DNA from: Weissella soli
GTDB taxonomy: Bacteria > Bacillota > Bacilli > Lactobacillales > Lactobacillaceae
Length of the DNA: 64,000 bases
Reading direction: 5' to 3'
NCBI RefSeq assembly: GCF_001761545.1
Contig: NZ_CP017326.1
Location: 558,001-622,000, forward strand
Shown: piece by piece, positions 8,579 through 17,038 of the stretch
Position numbering within the stretch: the stretch's first letter is position 1
How the letters are laid out: each line of letters begins with the position of its first letter
Notes under the pieces: generated by a model
What the model saw: the letters and a program-made list of their open reading frames with translations, nothing else
Database searches by the model: none
Told to the model about the DNA's origin: nothing
Made by a program: the position numbers and the translations under genes

Positions 8579-10195
8579 ATGAGTTTTTCAGATAAGGTAA
8601 TCTATCAAATCTATCCCAAATCTTTTCTAGATACGACGGGCAATGGCATCGGTGATTTACGCGGGATTATACAAAAATTGGACTATCTCAAAGAATTAGG
8701 GATCGATATGCTTTGGCTAAATCCATTCTATCCAAGTCCCCAACGAGATAATGGTTATGATATTTCGGATTACACCGCTATTAATCCTGATTTTGGAACG
8801 ATGGCTGATTTTGAAGAGTTAGTGTATCAAGCCAAGCAACATGGTATTGAGTTGATGTTGGACATGGTGCTAAACCATGTATCGATTGAACATGAATGGT
8901 TTCAAAAGGCGTTAGCTGGTGATGCAGATTATCAAGATTTTTTTATCCTGCGCGATGAACCAACTGATTGGGTTTCAAAATTCGGTGGCAGTGCCTGGGC
9001 GCCATTTGGTGATACTGGTAAATATTACTTACATCTATATGATGTGACACAGGCAGATTTGAATTGGCGTAATCCCAAAGTACGGCAAGCGTTGTATGAT
9101 GTCGTTAATTTTTGGCAAGATAAGGGTGTTAATGGGTTCCGCTTTGACGTCATTAATGTGATTGGGAAGGATGCTAAGTTGCGTAATCATGCAGCAAACG
9201 ATGGTAAACCAGAGTACACTGACAAGCCCATTACACATGATTACCTGCGTGAACTCAATGAAAAAACTTTTGGTAAGAATCCTAGTGCCATTACAGTTGG
9301 AGAAATGAGTTCCACAACAATTGAGAATTGTGTGCTGTATACTCGATCGGACCGCCATGAACTAACGATGACGTTCAATTTTCATCATCTTAAGGTTGAT
9401 TATGAAAATGGTCAAAAATGGACTCTGCAGCGATTCGATTTTGCTAAACTACGACAGTTGTTTCATGACTGGGGAGAACAGATGTCACAAGCGGGTGGTT
9501 GGAATGCATTATTTTGGAACAATCATGATCAGCCGCGTGCCCTTAATCGCTTTATTGATGTGCAGCATTTCCGAGTAAAAGGGGCTACTATGTTAGCAGC
9601 TAGCATTCATTTATCACGTGGTACCCCCTATATCTATATGGGAGAAGAAATTGGCATGTTGGATCCGAATTTTGACACAATAACCGATTATGTCGATGTC
9701 GAAAGCAAAAACGCCTATCAGATGTTATTAAAACACGGTAAATCAGCATCAGAGGCACTGACAATAATTAAGGCTAAGTCACGGGACAATTCTCGTATTC
9801 CGATGGCCTGGGATAATTCGGCAAATGGTGGCTTTACAACGGGTACACCTTGGTTGAAAGCAGGATATTATGAAAGCATCAATGTCGCAAAAGACAAGGA
9901 TGGCGAAATTTTTAAATTCTACCAAATGTTAATCCGTTTACGTAAGGAAATGCCTATAGTGGCCGAAGGTAATTATCATGCAGTTTATAGAGATGATGCT
10001 AACATTTATGCATTTGAACGCGAATGGCACGGACAGAGAATGCTGGTATTAAATAACTTTACTAATCATATTGCTAATTATGAACCATTAGCTACTTATA
10101 AAGATGCGACGCTGCTAGTTAATAATGATGTATCATTCACTGATGGTCAATTACAACCATATCAAAGTGTTGCGCTCATAATTGGAGGAATCTAA
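8579..10195 (+). CDS. treC: Trehalose-6-phosphate hydrolase (GH13)
   Basis: The 538-residue GH13 enzyme should split trehalose 6-phosphate into glucose and glucose 6-phosphate in the cytosol. The (beta/alpha)8 barrel motifs are present: DMVLNHVS, GFRFDVIN with the nucleophile Asp190, TVGEMSS with the acid Glu242, and WNNHDQPR with Asp317. Length and motifs would also fit oligo-1,6-glucosidase, but position in the PTS operon favours phosphotrehalase. AGGAGA at 8567 precedes ATG 8579. The operon ends at the hairpin near 10280. Confidence 0.88.
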   Translation: MSFSDKVIYQIYPKSFLDTTGNGIGDLRGIIQKLDYLKELGIDMLWLNPFYPSPQRDNGYDISDYTAINPDFGTMADFEELVYQAKQHGIELMLDMVLNHVSIEHEWFQKALAGDADYQDFFILRDEPTDWVSKFGGSAWAPFGDTGKYYLHLYDVTQADLNWRNPKVRQALYDVVNFWQDKGVNGFRFDVINVIGKDAKLRNHAANDGKPEYTDKPITHDYLRELNEKTFGKNPSAITVGEMSSTTIENCVLYTRSDRHELTMTFNFHHLKVDYENGQKWTLQRFDFAKLRQLFHDWGEQMSQAGGWNALFWNNHDQPRALNRFIDVQHFRVKGATMLAASIHLSRGTPYIYMGEEIGMLDPNFDTITDYVDVESKNAYQMLLKHGKSASEALTIIKAKSRDNSRIPMAWDNSANGGFTTGTPWLKAGYYESINVAKDKDGEIFKFYQMLIRLRKEMPIVAEGNYHAVYRDDANIYAFEREWHGQRMLVLNNFTNHIANYEPLATYKDATLLVNNDVSFTDGQLQPYQSVALIIGGI

Positions 10196-10279
10196 TATAA
10201 TGTGCCTCATCAATCTGATTGGACAATAGGCCACACACGGATGTGGTCGGAGTATCATTTATGCAACGCGATAGACATG

Positions 10280-10316
10280 GCCCATGAATTGGAGAGAGAC
10301 CAACGCATGGGCTTTT
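10280..10316 (+). terminator. Probable terminator of the trehalose operon
   Basis: GCCCATG pairs with CATGGGC, with an inner TTGG/CCAA stem, followed by TTTT. The T run is short, so it may be leaky. Confidence 0.6.
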
Positions 10317-10379
10317 GTGTATCTGATGATCCAGTCACGCTTAAAGCGGTCACGCAGATTGGGTGACAATTGTTTTAGG

Positions 10380-10408
10380 TTGAAAGGATTTTCAAAAAAG
10401 GTTAAAAT
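10380..10408 (+). promoter_or_regulatory. Promoter for the DUF948 gene
   Basis: TTGAAA at 10380-10385, a 17-base spacer and TAAAAT at 10403-10408. Confidence 0.6.
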
Positions 10409-10455
10409 ATAATTAGAATGTACCAGTAATTGATGCATCAGTATTGGAGGGATAT

Positions 10456-10842
10456 ATGACACCAGGAAATATTGCACTTCTCATCATTGCTGTGGCAGTG
10501 CTACTACTAGTATTATTTATTGGTTTGTTCTTAGTTCGGTTGACCCGGACACTTGGGGTAATCACACGGGATGTCGACATTATTGCTCGTGAGGCTGATG
10601 AAATTTTGGCAAATGCGAATGTTTTGTTGACCGATGTCAATGATAAGATGGCTGCCATTGATCCAGTGGTCCAAGCCGCAGCCGACCTGGGAACGAGTGT
10701 CTCTGAATTGAACAATGCAACACACCATTTGACCAACAAGGTTAAGGGAACTGCATCAAATAAGAATGTCGCGAATGTCGCTTCTGCCTTTGGTGTTGTC
10801 AACAACTTGCGTAAGCATCGCAAGCGTACTGTCACAAAGTAG
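10456..10842 (+). CDS. DUF948 membrane protein
   Basis: The 128-residue protein has one N-terminal membrane segment (residues about 6-26, strongly hydrophobic) and a soluble amphipathic coiled-coil region with repeated Asp/Asn-Ala heptads, the pattern of DUF948 general-stress proteins. The basic tail ends LRKHRKRTVTK. ATG 10456 is chosen over TTG 10444 because GGAGGG lies at 10446-10451. It is paired with a YtxH-like gene 48 bases downstream, as in many Firmicutes. Function is unknown beyond an association with envelope stress. Confidence 0.75.
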   Translation: MTPGNIALLIIAVAVLLLVLFIGLFLVRLTRTLGVITRDVDIIAREADEILANANVLLTDVNDKMAAIDPVVQAAADLGTSVSELNNATHHLTNKVKGTASNKNVANVASAFGVVNNLRKHRKRTVTK

Positions 10843-10890
10843 TCCTTGATAGCGATATCAAATATTTATGAATGCATGGGGTAAATAGTT

Positions 10891-11499
10891 ATGGCAAAGG
10901 GATTTTTAAAAGGATTAGCATTGGGAACAGTGGCTGCGGCCGCTGGATACATTTATTACAAGTCACTTTCTGAGCAAGAGCGAGCCGACTTGAAGGCAAA
11001 GGCCGATGGCTACTACGGTGATGCCAAGACACAAGCCAAGTCATACAAGGCTAAAGCGCAAGAAGAAGTGAACAAGTATGCTGAAATCACAGGCTTGGCT
11101 GACAATGAAGAATTACAAGCCAAGTTGGCGGACCTTAAAATCAAGAGTGATGAATTGAAGGCCCAGGCTAAGGAACTGATTGCCGATGCCAAGGTGAAGG
11201 CTGAAGAGCAAGCAGCTGATTTCAAGGCTAAAGTGGCTCCTGAAGTAGCTGAGGAAGATATCGACATCGTCTTAGATGCCGATGCACCTACTCTAAAGGA
11301 AGCCTTTGAAGAATTGGATGCTGAGGATGTTGTGGCAGCAGCTTCAGAAGCAGTTGAACCAGTTGTCACAGAAGTTGCCGAAAGCGTCGCAGATATCAAG
11401 GATTCAGCGGCTGGCGTTGCTAAAGCCGTTGCAAAAGAAGTTGCCTCAGAAGCTGAGGGCTTGTCAGAATCAAAGAAGTCTGGTTTGAGCGGTTTATAA
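10891..11499 (+). CDS. YtxH-like membrane-anchored helical protein
   Basis: Residues about 3-24 form a Gly/Ala-rich membrane anchor (FLKGLALGTVAAAAGYIYY), the typical start of YtxH proteins. The rest (to residue 202) is a long Ala/Lys/Glu-rich helix with repeats such as KAKA, AEEQAADFKAK and VAEEDIDIV, probably a coiled coil. The composition resembles stress or desiccation proteins, but no catalytic motif is present. It is co-transcribed with the DUF948 gene and closed by a strong terminator at 11514. Confidence 0.7.
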   Translation: MAKGFLKGLALGTVAAAAGYIYYKSLSEQERADLKAKADGYYGDAKTQAKSYKAKAQEEVNKYAEITGLADNEELQAKLADLKIKSDELKAQAKELIADAKVKAEEQAADFKAKVAPEVAEEDIDIVLDADAPTLKEAFEELDAEDVVAAASEAVEPVVTEVAESVADIKDSAAGVAKAVAKEVASEAEGLSESKKSGLSGL

Positions 11500-11513
11500 T
11501 TAAAAATAGTTGA

Positions 11514-11546
11514 AGTAGCCACCCCGTTAAGCGGTGGCTACTTTTT
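11514..11546 (+). terminator. Intrinsic terminator after the YtxH-like gene
   Basis: AGTAGCCACC pairs with GGTGGCTACT and is followed by TTTTT. Confidence 0.93.
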
Positions 11547-11652
11547 AGCTAGAGGTGGCCAAGCATTAATTACAATCTACCAAGTGGGGTCGTTTGTCAC
11601 CGACATTTGAAAGAAATATAAACGACCTGCTTGAATGAAGATGGAGGCGAGG

Positions 11653-12150
11653 ATGTTCCAATATCAAAAAATCACAGCCGTCTCGGCGACCTATCTGTTA
11701 GTCGCTGATGAACACGGTAAACTAGTCTATATTGGTGAGCCAGATGGTTCGTTAGCCGAAATTGAGCACGCTTTTAAGACACAGGACTTACAAGCAAATC
11801 ATCAATTATTTGCTGAAGCTGAAGGGGCCATGACAGCGTACTTAACCGGGGCCGTTCGTGAACTTAATCTGCCCGTTGGGTATGCTACTGGCACACCCTT
11901 TCAACAGGCGGTTTGGACGGCATTACAAAAAGTACCTTACGGAGAAACGGTTACCTATACAGAGTTGGCGACGATGGTTGGGCGACCAACTGCTGTCCGG
12001 GCAGTCGCTTCTGCAGTCGGTAAGAATCCATTACCGTTGATCGTGCCATGTCATCGGGTTGTTCGTAAAGATGGTACAATTGGTCAATTTCGGTGGGGGG
12101 TGTCGTATAAGCGCCGTCTGTTGCAATTAGAAGGAATTAGCCTACCTTGA
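11653..12150 (+). CDS. ogt: Methylated-DNA-protein-cysteine methyltransferase
   Basis: This 165-residue suicide enzyme removes methyl groups from O6-methylguanine in DNA. The active-site motif VPCHRVV is intact, with Cys133 as acceptor. TPFQQAVWTALQKVPYGETVTY, RAVASAVGKNPLP and the DNA-binding helix follow the family order. The usual FxGGLxRK segment reads FRWGVSYKR, an unusual but tolerated variant. ATG 11653 has GGAGG at 11643-11647; an in-frame ATG at 11635 lacks a site. Confidence 0.92.
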   Translation: MFQYQKITAVSATYLLVADEHGKLVYIGEPDGSLAEIEHAFKTQDLQANHQLFAEAEGAMTAYLTGAVRELNLPVGYATGTPFQQAVWTALQKVPYGETVTYTELATMVGRPTAVRAVASAVGKNPLPLIVPCHRVVRKDGTIGQFRWGVSYKRRLLQLEGISLP

Positions 12151-12212
12151 TCTCTAGTTATGGTGTCGTCTTATGGTAAACTTAGGGTATTAACGAATGA
12201 GAGTGAGTAATT

Positions 12213-12791
12213 ATGACACCAATTGAAGCACAATTGTCAACCAAGGTTGATGAATTGAACGTTGACTTAAATTTGTCTGAGTTGCCAGTAAAAGTACTGA
12301 AACCAATTGTGATGCAGGGGATGGCTGCTGGGTTTTTGTATGCTTATAGAGAAGTTGTGGCTGATACGCAAGGTCTGAGTGAAGGTGACATGACTGCCGC
12401 ATGGATTGACCAAGTGGAAGCAGCAGCCCAAGCGTCATATATTACGGTGGAACGAGGTGCGTATAACGCTACCAATGATGTTTACACGCAGATTAAATCA
12501 GTTTTAGCTGAAGAAATTGATGCTATCAAGCAGACCGATACGCAAAAATTAACCCTCCAAAACTTGATTATGCCCTATTATAATGGCTGGTTTATTGGTG
12601 CTTACTATGCTTACAGCGACTTATTTACAAAGTTAGCGCAGCAGGATCATACCAGTCATATTGATCGCACGCAAATGGCCCAGGCCGCTAGTGATCGCGC
12701 TGAAAAGCATGTTGAGATGGTGCGCAACCTATTTAACACCATTCCGTCAGAACGGCAACCGGTGATTACAGAGATTTTAGCAACATTCTAA
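12213..12791 (+). CDS. Uncharacterised 192-residue protein
   Basis: I do not recognise this protein. It is soluble and mostly helical in appearance, with two similar aromatic stretches, GFLYAYREVV near residue 50 and IGAYYAYSDLF near residue 133, which hints at a duplicated helical unit. There is no signal peptide, membrane segment, Cys cluster or catalytic motif. ATG 12213 follows GAGAGTGAG. It stands alone between ogt and a metal exporter and has its own terminator. Coding is supported by the clean ribosome site, the full-length frame and ordinary codon use. Confidence 0.75.
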   Translation: MTPIEAQLSTKVDELNVDLNLSELPVKVLKPIVMQGMAAGFLYAYREVVADTQGLSEGDMTAAWIDQVEAAAQASYITVERGAYNATNDVYTQIKSVLAEEIDAIKQTDTQKLTLQNLIMPYYNGWFIGAYYAYSDLFTKLAQQDHTSHIDRTQMAQAASDRAEKHVEMVRNLFNTIPSERQPVITEILATF

Positions 12792-12793
12792 CG

Positions 12794-12837
12794 AAAACTC
12801 CGGGAGTCTCATACTTTCGGAGTTTTTACTTTAATAG
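12794..12837 (+). terminator. Intrinsic terminator
   Basis: AAAACTCCG pairs with CGGAGTTTTT, with the T run in the 3' arm. Confidence 0.75.
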
Positions 12838-13007
12838 GCGTCGGGTCTTTAATGGGGTAGCAAACAACTTGAATGTAGCTAGGATAGGCATCCTTTAAGT
12901 GGACAGGTATACTATATTTAGGCAAGATTTTAGTTATCATCAGTTATCAAGGCGTTGGTTTGTTGATGATAACCAAAATCAGTACGCGGATTAGAAAGAG
13001 GTTGATG

Positions 13008-13928
13008 ATGGCAGAACAAAAACATGCGCATACGCATGAGGTACAGTTTACAGACGGTAAACGATATTTAGGGGCAACCCTCTTAAATGTTTTGATCTCA
13101 ATATCAGAGTTGGTCGGTGGCCTGTTGTCAGGGTCATTGGCGTTGATTTCGGATTCAATTCATAATTTCACAGATAGCTTGTCAATTATTGTTGCCGGCA
13201 TCGCACAGAAAATTTCTGGTAATAAACAAAATCAACGGAACACTTTTGGATATTGGCGTGCGCAGATTATTGCAGCTTTTGTCAATTCAGTTTTCTTGAT
13301 TATTGTGACAATGATGCTGATTTATGAATCAATTCAAGGTTTTTTTGACCCGCATCCGATCCAAGGCACGGTGATGTTAATCGTAGCCGTAATCGGATTA
13401 CTGGCCAACTTATTCACCGCTTTTCTATTAAAACCGGAGGGTGATAATTTGAATCGCAAGGCAGCTTTTCTACATATTGTCGCGGACGCCTTGTCTTCAG
13501 TTGGTGTTATTTTTGCCGCGGTCATGATCAATCTGTTCAACTGGGTTTGGGTTGATCCGGTGATTACTTTGTTGGTGGCTCTTTATATGTTGAAGGAAGC
13601 GTGGCCAGTCCTAAAGCAGGCGACCCAAATTCTGATGCAGTCGAATGTAGTCCTCAATTTGGATGAGGTACGCAGTTTTGTGCAAACCTATCCGCAAGTC
13701 AAGGGATGTCACCATTTTCATGCTTGGCAAGTTGATGAAAAGCGGGTGATGCTATCTTTCCACGTGACCCTGCAAGATATGCTGTTATCAGATGCGGAGC
13801 TAATCATTCGTGATATGCAACAAAACCTGGCAAAAAAGTTTGATGTACATCATGTCACAATCCAACCAGAAGTCGATCATGCAGATATGCAAATGATTGC
13901 TGACTACGATTGGAATGAGGAACAGTAA
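13008..13928 (+). CDS. CDF-family cation efflux transporter (zinc-type)
   Basis: The 306-residue protein has six membrane segments and a cytosolic C-terminal domain, the layout of CzcD/ZitB proton-coupled zinc exporters. The metal-site motifs are visible: SDSIHNFTDS (H-x-x-x-D) in the second helix and HIVADALSSVG (H-x-x-x-D) in the fifth. The N-terminus HAHTHE and the C-terminal HHFHAW add histidines. The start is ATG 13008 (or the adjacent ATG 13005) behind GAAAGAGG. Zn2+ is inferred from the His/Asp set; cobalt or cadmium are also possible. Confidence 0.87.
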   Translation: MAEQKHAHTHEVQFTDGKRYLGATLLNVLISISELVGGLLSGSLALISDSIHNFTDSLSIIVAGIAQKISGNKQNQRNTFGYWRAQIIAAFVNSVFLIIVTMMLIYESIQGFFDPHPIQGTVMLIVAVIGLLANLFTAFLLKPEGDNLNRKAAFLHIVADALSSVGVIFAAVMINLFNWVWVDPVITLLVALYMLKEAWPVLKQATQILMQSNVVLNLDEVRSFVQTYPQVKGCHHFHAWQVDEKRVMLSFHVTLQDMLLSDAELIIRDMQQNLAKKFDVHHVTIQPEVDHADMQMIADYDWNEEQ

Positions 13929-13958
13929 TCGTTTACATTTTTTAGCTAGATTGTGAAT

Positions 13959-13988
13959 AAAGGAACGTTCTCATGGAACGTTCCTTTT
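13959..13988 (+). terminator. Intrinsic terminator after the CDF gene
   Basis: AAGGAACGTTC and GAACGTTCCTT form a perfect stem around a short loop, followed by TTTT. Confidence 0.85.
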
Positions 13989-14025
13989 GTCGTGAAACTG
14001 TAATGTCCAATGGCGGGCTTTTCAC

Positions 14026-14121
14026 TTGCATTCTTTGTCAACTAACTTTACAATAATCAAAGTCGAAAGAATCAGTTTTTCTGATTTTAAAAGTTAGTGA
14101 GTTTAAAATAAAATCTAACTA
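14026..14121 (+). promoter_or_regulatory. MFS pump promoter with repeated operator-like sequence
   Basis: TTGCAT (14026-14031), a 17-base spacer and TACAAT (14049-14054) form a good promoter. ACTAACTTT lies between the boxes (14041-14049), its inverse AAAGTTAGT is at 14090-14098, and CTAACTAAC follows near 14113. A nested AATCAG/CTGATT hairpin sits between the first two. Repressor binding to the ACTAAC repeats is inference. Confidence 0.5.
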
Positions 14122-14152
14122 ACAAAGTTATCGTGTATATGAGGAGGAAGAG

Positions 14153-15700
14153 ATGGCTAACGGAAAAGAGCAAGCGCTCGATATTCATGGCAAGTCTTAT
14201 AGCCGTTTTGCAATGGTCCTGTTGTTGTTGATTGCAACATTCGCTGGAATGCTGAATCAAACGTCACTAGGAACTGCATTGCCAACGTTAATGAAAGATT
14301 TTGATATTACGCTTTCAACAGCTCAACAAGCAACTACTTGGTTCTTGTTAGCAAATGGGATCATGGTTCCCGTGTCAGCGTTCTTGACCACTCGTTTTTC
14401 AACGAAGTGGTTGTACCTGACTGCATATATTGTTTTGTTTGCTGGCATGACTGTTGATGCAGTTACGCCGGCTGATAAAGATATGTGGGTGATGTTCTTA
14501 GCGGGACGTATTTTACAAGCTGCGGCTGTGGGTATTATGATGCCATTGATGCAGGTTGTCATGGTAAATATCTTCCCAGCTGAAGAGCGCGGGGCCGCGA
14601 TGGGACTTGGTGGTTTGGTCATTGGTCTAGCACCAGCGATTGGGCCAACTTTATCTGGTTGGATCTTGGATAAGGATCATGTCATTTTAGGGTTAACATT
14701 AAGTGATTCATGGCGATCTATCTTTATCTTACCGATGATTGTCCTGGGCATTACAATTATTTTGACACCCTTCTTTATGAAGGATGTTATTGAAAATAAG
14801 CCGATGAAGCTGGATGTGTTGTCACTGATGCTGTCATTAGCAGGTTTTGGTATCTTCCTTTGGGGCTTCACCAACGTTTCAAATGATGGTTGGGGTGCAA
14901 TGAACACAGTGATTCTGCCAATTGTTATTGGGGTGATCATTATCGGTTTGTTCTTCTGGCGTCAATTACGCATGGATCAACCATTCATGGATGTCCGGGT
15001 CTTCGCGAACAAGCAATTCGCTTTGACAACAGCTGGCACTGCGTTGGCGATGATGGCCATGATGGGTGTCGAAATGATGTTGCCAATTTATATGCAAAAT
15101 GTGCATGGACAAACCGCACTACAATCAGGATTAGCTTTGCTGCCGGGTGCCTTGATGATGGGAATCATGTCACCAATCGCGGGAGCTGCTTACGATAAGG
15201 TTGGTGCTAAGCGCTTAGCTCGGGTTGGCTTCACGATCCTGGCAATTGGTACTTTGCCATTTGTATTCTTGAGTATTGACACACCAATGCACATTATTAC
15301 CTTACTCTACGCATTACGTATGTTTGGTATTGCAATGGTCATGATGCCTTTGACAGCCTCTGCGATGTCAGCTTTGCCTCGTGAGGAAGCGGCACATGGA
15401 ACTGCTTCAAATAATACCATTCGTCAGGTTGCTTCAGCAGTCGTGGTGGCTTTGTTAACTTCCGTCACGCAAAACATCATTAATACGAACACACCATCAC
15501 ATGCTTTGCAAGTGAATGATCCAATTCGTTATGCTGATCATATGTTACAAGCATCCTTGGATGGGTTCCACGCTTCATTCTTCCTTGGGCTAGTATTTGC
15601 CATCATCGGTATTGTCGTCGCTAATTTTTTGCATGACGGTAAAGTCATCGTTGGTCAAACTAACTCAGTCGACGTGCATGTCGAAAAGGAGGTCAAGTAA
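14153..15700 (+). CDS. DHA2-family (EmrB/QacA-like) MFS drug exporter
   Basis: The 515-residue protein has about fourteen membrane segments and the DHA2 signatures: an N-terminal LNQTSLGTALPTLMKDF, LTTRFSTKWLY (motif A region) and GGLVIGLAPAIGPTLSGWI (the antiporter motif C). It should export drugs or bile-like amphiphiles with protons. The ribosome site is GAGGAGG before ATG 14153. It overlaps the next gene by one base (TAATG), so the DUF4811 protein is made with it. Confidence 0.87.
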   Translation: MANGKEQALDIHGKSYSRFAMVLLLLIATFAGMLNQTSLGTALPTLMKDFDITLSTAQQATTWFLLANGIMVPVSAFLTTRFSTKWLYLTAYIVLFAGMTVDAVTPADKDMWVMFLAGRILQAAAVGIMMPLMQVVMVNIFPAEERGAAMGLGGLVIGLAPAIGPTLSGWILDKDHVILGLTLSDSWRSIFILPMIVLGITIILTPFFMKDVIENKPMKLDVLSLMLSLAGFGIFLWGFTNVSNDGWGAMNTVILPIVIGVIIIGLFFWRQLRMDQPFMDVRVFANKQFALTTAGTALAMMAMMGVEMMLPIYMQNVHGQTALQSGLALLPGALMMGIMSPIAGAAYDKVGAKRLARVGFTILAIGTLPFVFLSIDTPMHIITLLYALRMFGIAMVMMPLTASAMSALPREEAAHGTASNNTIRQVASAVVVALLTSVTQNIINTNTPSHALQVNDPIRYADHMLQASLDGFHASFFLGLVFAIIGIVVANFLHDGKVIVGQTNSVDVHVEKEVK

Positions 15701-16452
15701 TGATTATTTTTGTAATTGCGCTGCTTGCCGTTTTGACATTTTGGGCGTTCATGTATTTGAAGCATCCGGTTAATACGATTTTAGGCATTTTCTTCATGCT
15801 ATTGCTTCTCGGCGCAACTTGGTTGACAACGCTGAATTTCCACGATCATTGGGGAATGGAAAAAGTTACCAAGACTGAAACAAAGCAGATTTACACAGCT
15901 GGCGAGACTAGTTCACCGGCTGGCATGTTGTTAACACAACAAATTGGTAAAAAATCCGGGAACTATGTGTTGGTGTTCCGTGATACAAAGGATGCTAAAA
16001 AGGCGACAGCCCATTATGCACCTGACACCAAGCATATTGTAAATGCAGTGAAGAAGACAGCTACTTATCGGTATGCTGACGTGACCAAGGCAACTGTTAC
16101 CACGAAGACCACGCGTTGGGCCTGGTCAAATGATTTCGCCAAGTCATTGTTTGGCTTCACGGGGATGGCTGGTGACTTAGTTAAACAAAGCAACCAAGTC
16201 ACGATTCCTAAGGACACCTGGGTTGCTATGACCCCAGCACAGGCTAAGGCCATGGCTGCAAGTCAGGCTGCCGCGAACAAGGACCCCAAGAAGGCCCAAG
16301 CATTGGCAGCACAACAAACGGCGATGAAGACAACCATTCAAAAGAAAGTCATGGCTTATGCGCAAGCACATCCCGGCAAGGATCTTACAGCGTACACGAA
16401 CACAGTGACGGCAGAAGAGACTGCTAAGATGATTAAAGCAATGATTAAATAA
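15700..16452 (+). CDS. DUF4811 membrane protein, MFS partner
   Basis: Residues about 1-50 hold two membrane segments (IIFVIALLAVLTFWAFMYL and a second after residue 25). The remaining 200 residues are extracytoplasmic and rich in Thr/Lys/Ala, with repeats such as KKAQALAAQQTAMK near the end. The family pattern matches DUF4811, typically encoded next to lactic-acid-bacterial MFS pumps. Its start overlaps the pump stop by one base, which argues for a stoichiometric accessory role; none is proven. Confidence 0.72.
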   Translation: MIIFVIALLAVLTFWAFMYLKHPVNTILGIFFMLLLLGATWLTTLNFHDHWGMEKVTKTETKQIYTAGETSSPAGMLLTQQIGKKSGNYVLVFRDTKDAKKATAHYAPDTKHIVNAVKKTATYRYADVTKATVTTKTTRWAWSNDFAKSLFGFTGMAGDLVKQSNQVTIPKDTWVAMTPAQAKAMAASQAAANKDPKKAQALAAQQTAMKTTIQKKVMAYAQAHPGKDLTAYTNTVTAEETAKMIKAMIK

Positions 16453-16464
16453 CTATTTGTTAAC

Positions 16465-16499
16465 GACTCAGACACGATGTAGTGTTTGGGTCTTTTTTT
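16465..16499 (+). terminator. Intrinsic terminator after DUF4811
   Basis: GACTCAGACAC pairs with GTGTTTGGGTC (two G-T pairs) and is followed by seven T. Confidence 0.85.
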
Positions 16500-16584
16500 A
16501 CGCCATACGCAGGCTTACTGGTTAATAATGGTGTGACGGCGTTTGTTTATTAATCACTGCGGCAGCCAATCAATCTAAATTACT

Positions 16585-16612
16585 TTGACACACACAGTAG
16601 TTTGTGTATAAT
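16585..16612 (+). promoter_or_regulatory. Promoter and inverted repeat of the PadR operon
   Basis: TTGACA at 16585-16590, a 16-base spacer and TATAAT at 16607-16612. An ACACA...TGTGT inverted repeat fills the spacer, a likely binding site for the PadR protein encoded first in the operon. Confidence 0.65.
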
Positions 16613-16648
16613 AATAGTTATAAAGAACAAGTAATTTAGGAGACTGCA

Positions 16649-17038
16649 ATGGCGACAGATATTTCAAAAGACCTCATCCGTGGTCATACCGACACCATCG
16701 TGCTAAATATTTTGGCACAAGGTGATTCGTACGGGTACCAAATTGCGAAGACAGTACGCATGTTAAGTCAAAATCAATATGAAATTAATGAAGCAACGCT
16801 TTATACAATTTTCCGGCGTCTGACCAAGGCCGACGCCATCGAAAGTTATTGGGGTGACGAGTCACAAGGTTCACGGCGTAAATACTATCACATCACCAAT
16901 GCTGGGCAAACGATGTTGACGGATGCCCAGGCTGCATGGGACTTTGCAAAAGTTGTCATTGATGAGTTAGTGACGGGTCAGGTCCCTAATCCATCTGGTA
17001 AGCCAAATGTTAAAGTAGCAGGAGACGAAGAGATATGA
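16649..17038 (+). CDS. PadR-family transcriptional regulator
   Basis: The 129-residue protein starts with the PadR winged-helix pattern: LIRGHTDTIVLNILAQGDSYGYQIAK, INEATLYTIFRRLTKADAIESYWG and SRRKYYHIT. Such proteins repress their own operon in response to envelope-active compounds or other ligands. The stop overlaps the next start (ATGA). It is paired with a HAAS/DUF4097 protein and a PspC protein, a common envelope-stress arrangement. Confidence 0.87.
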   Translation: MATDISKDLIRGHTDTIVLNILAQGDSYGYQIAKTVRMLSQNQYEINEATLYTIFRRLTKADAIESYWGDESQGSRRKYYHITNAGQTMLTDAQAAWDFAKVVIDELVTGQVPNPSGKPNVKVAGDEEI

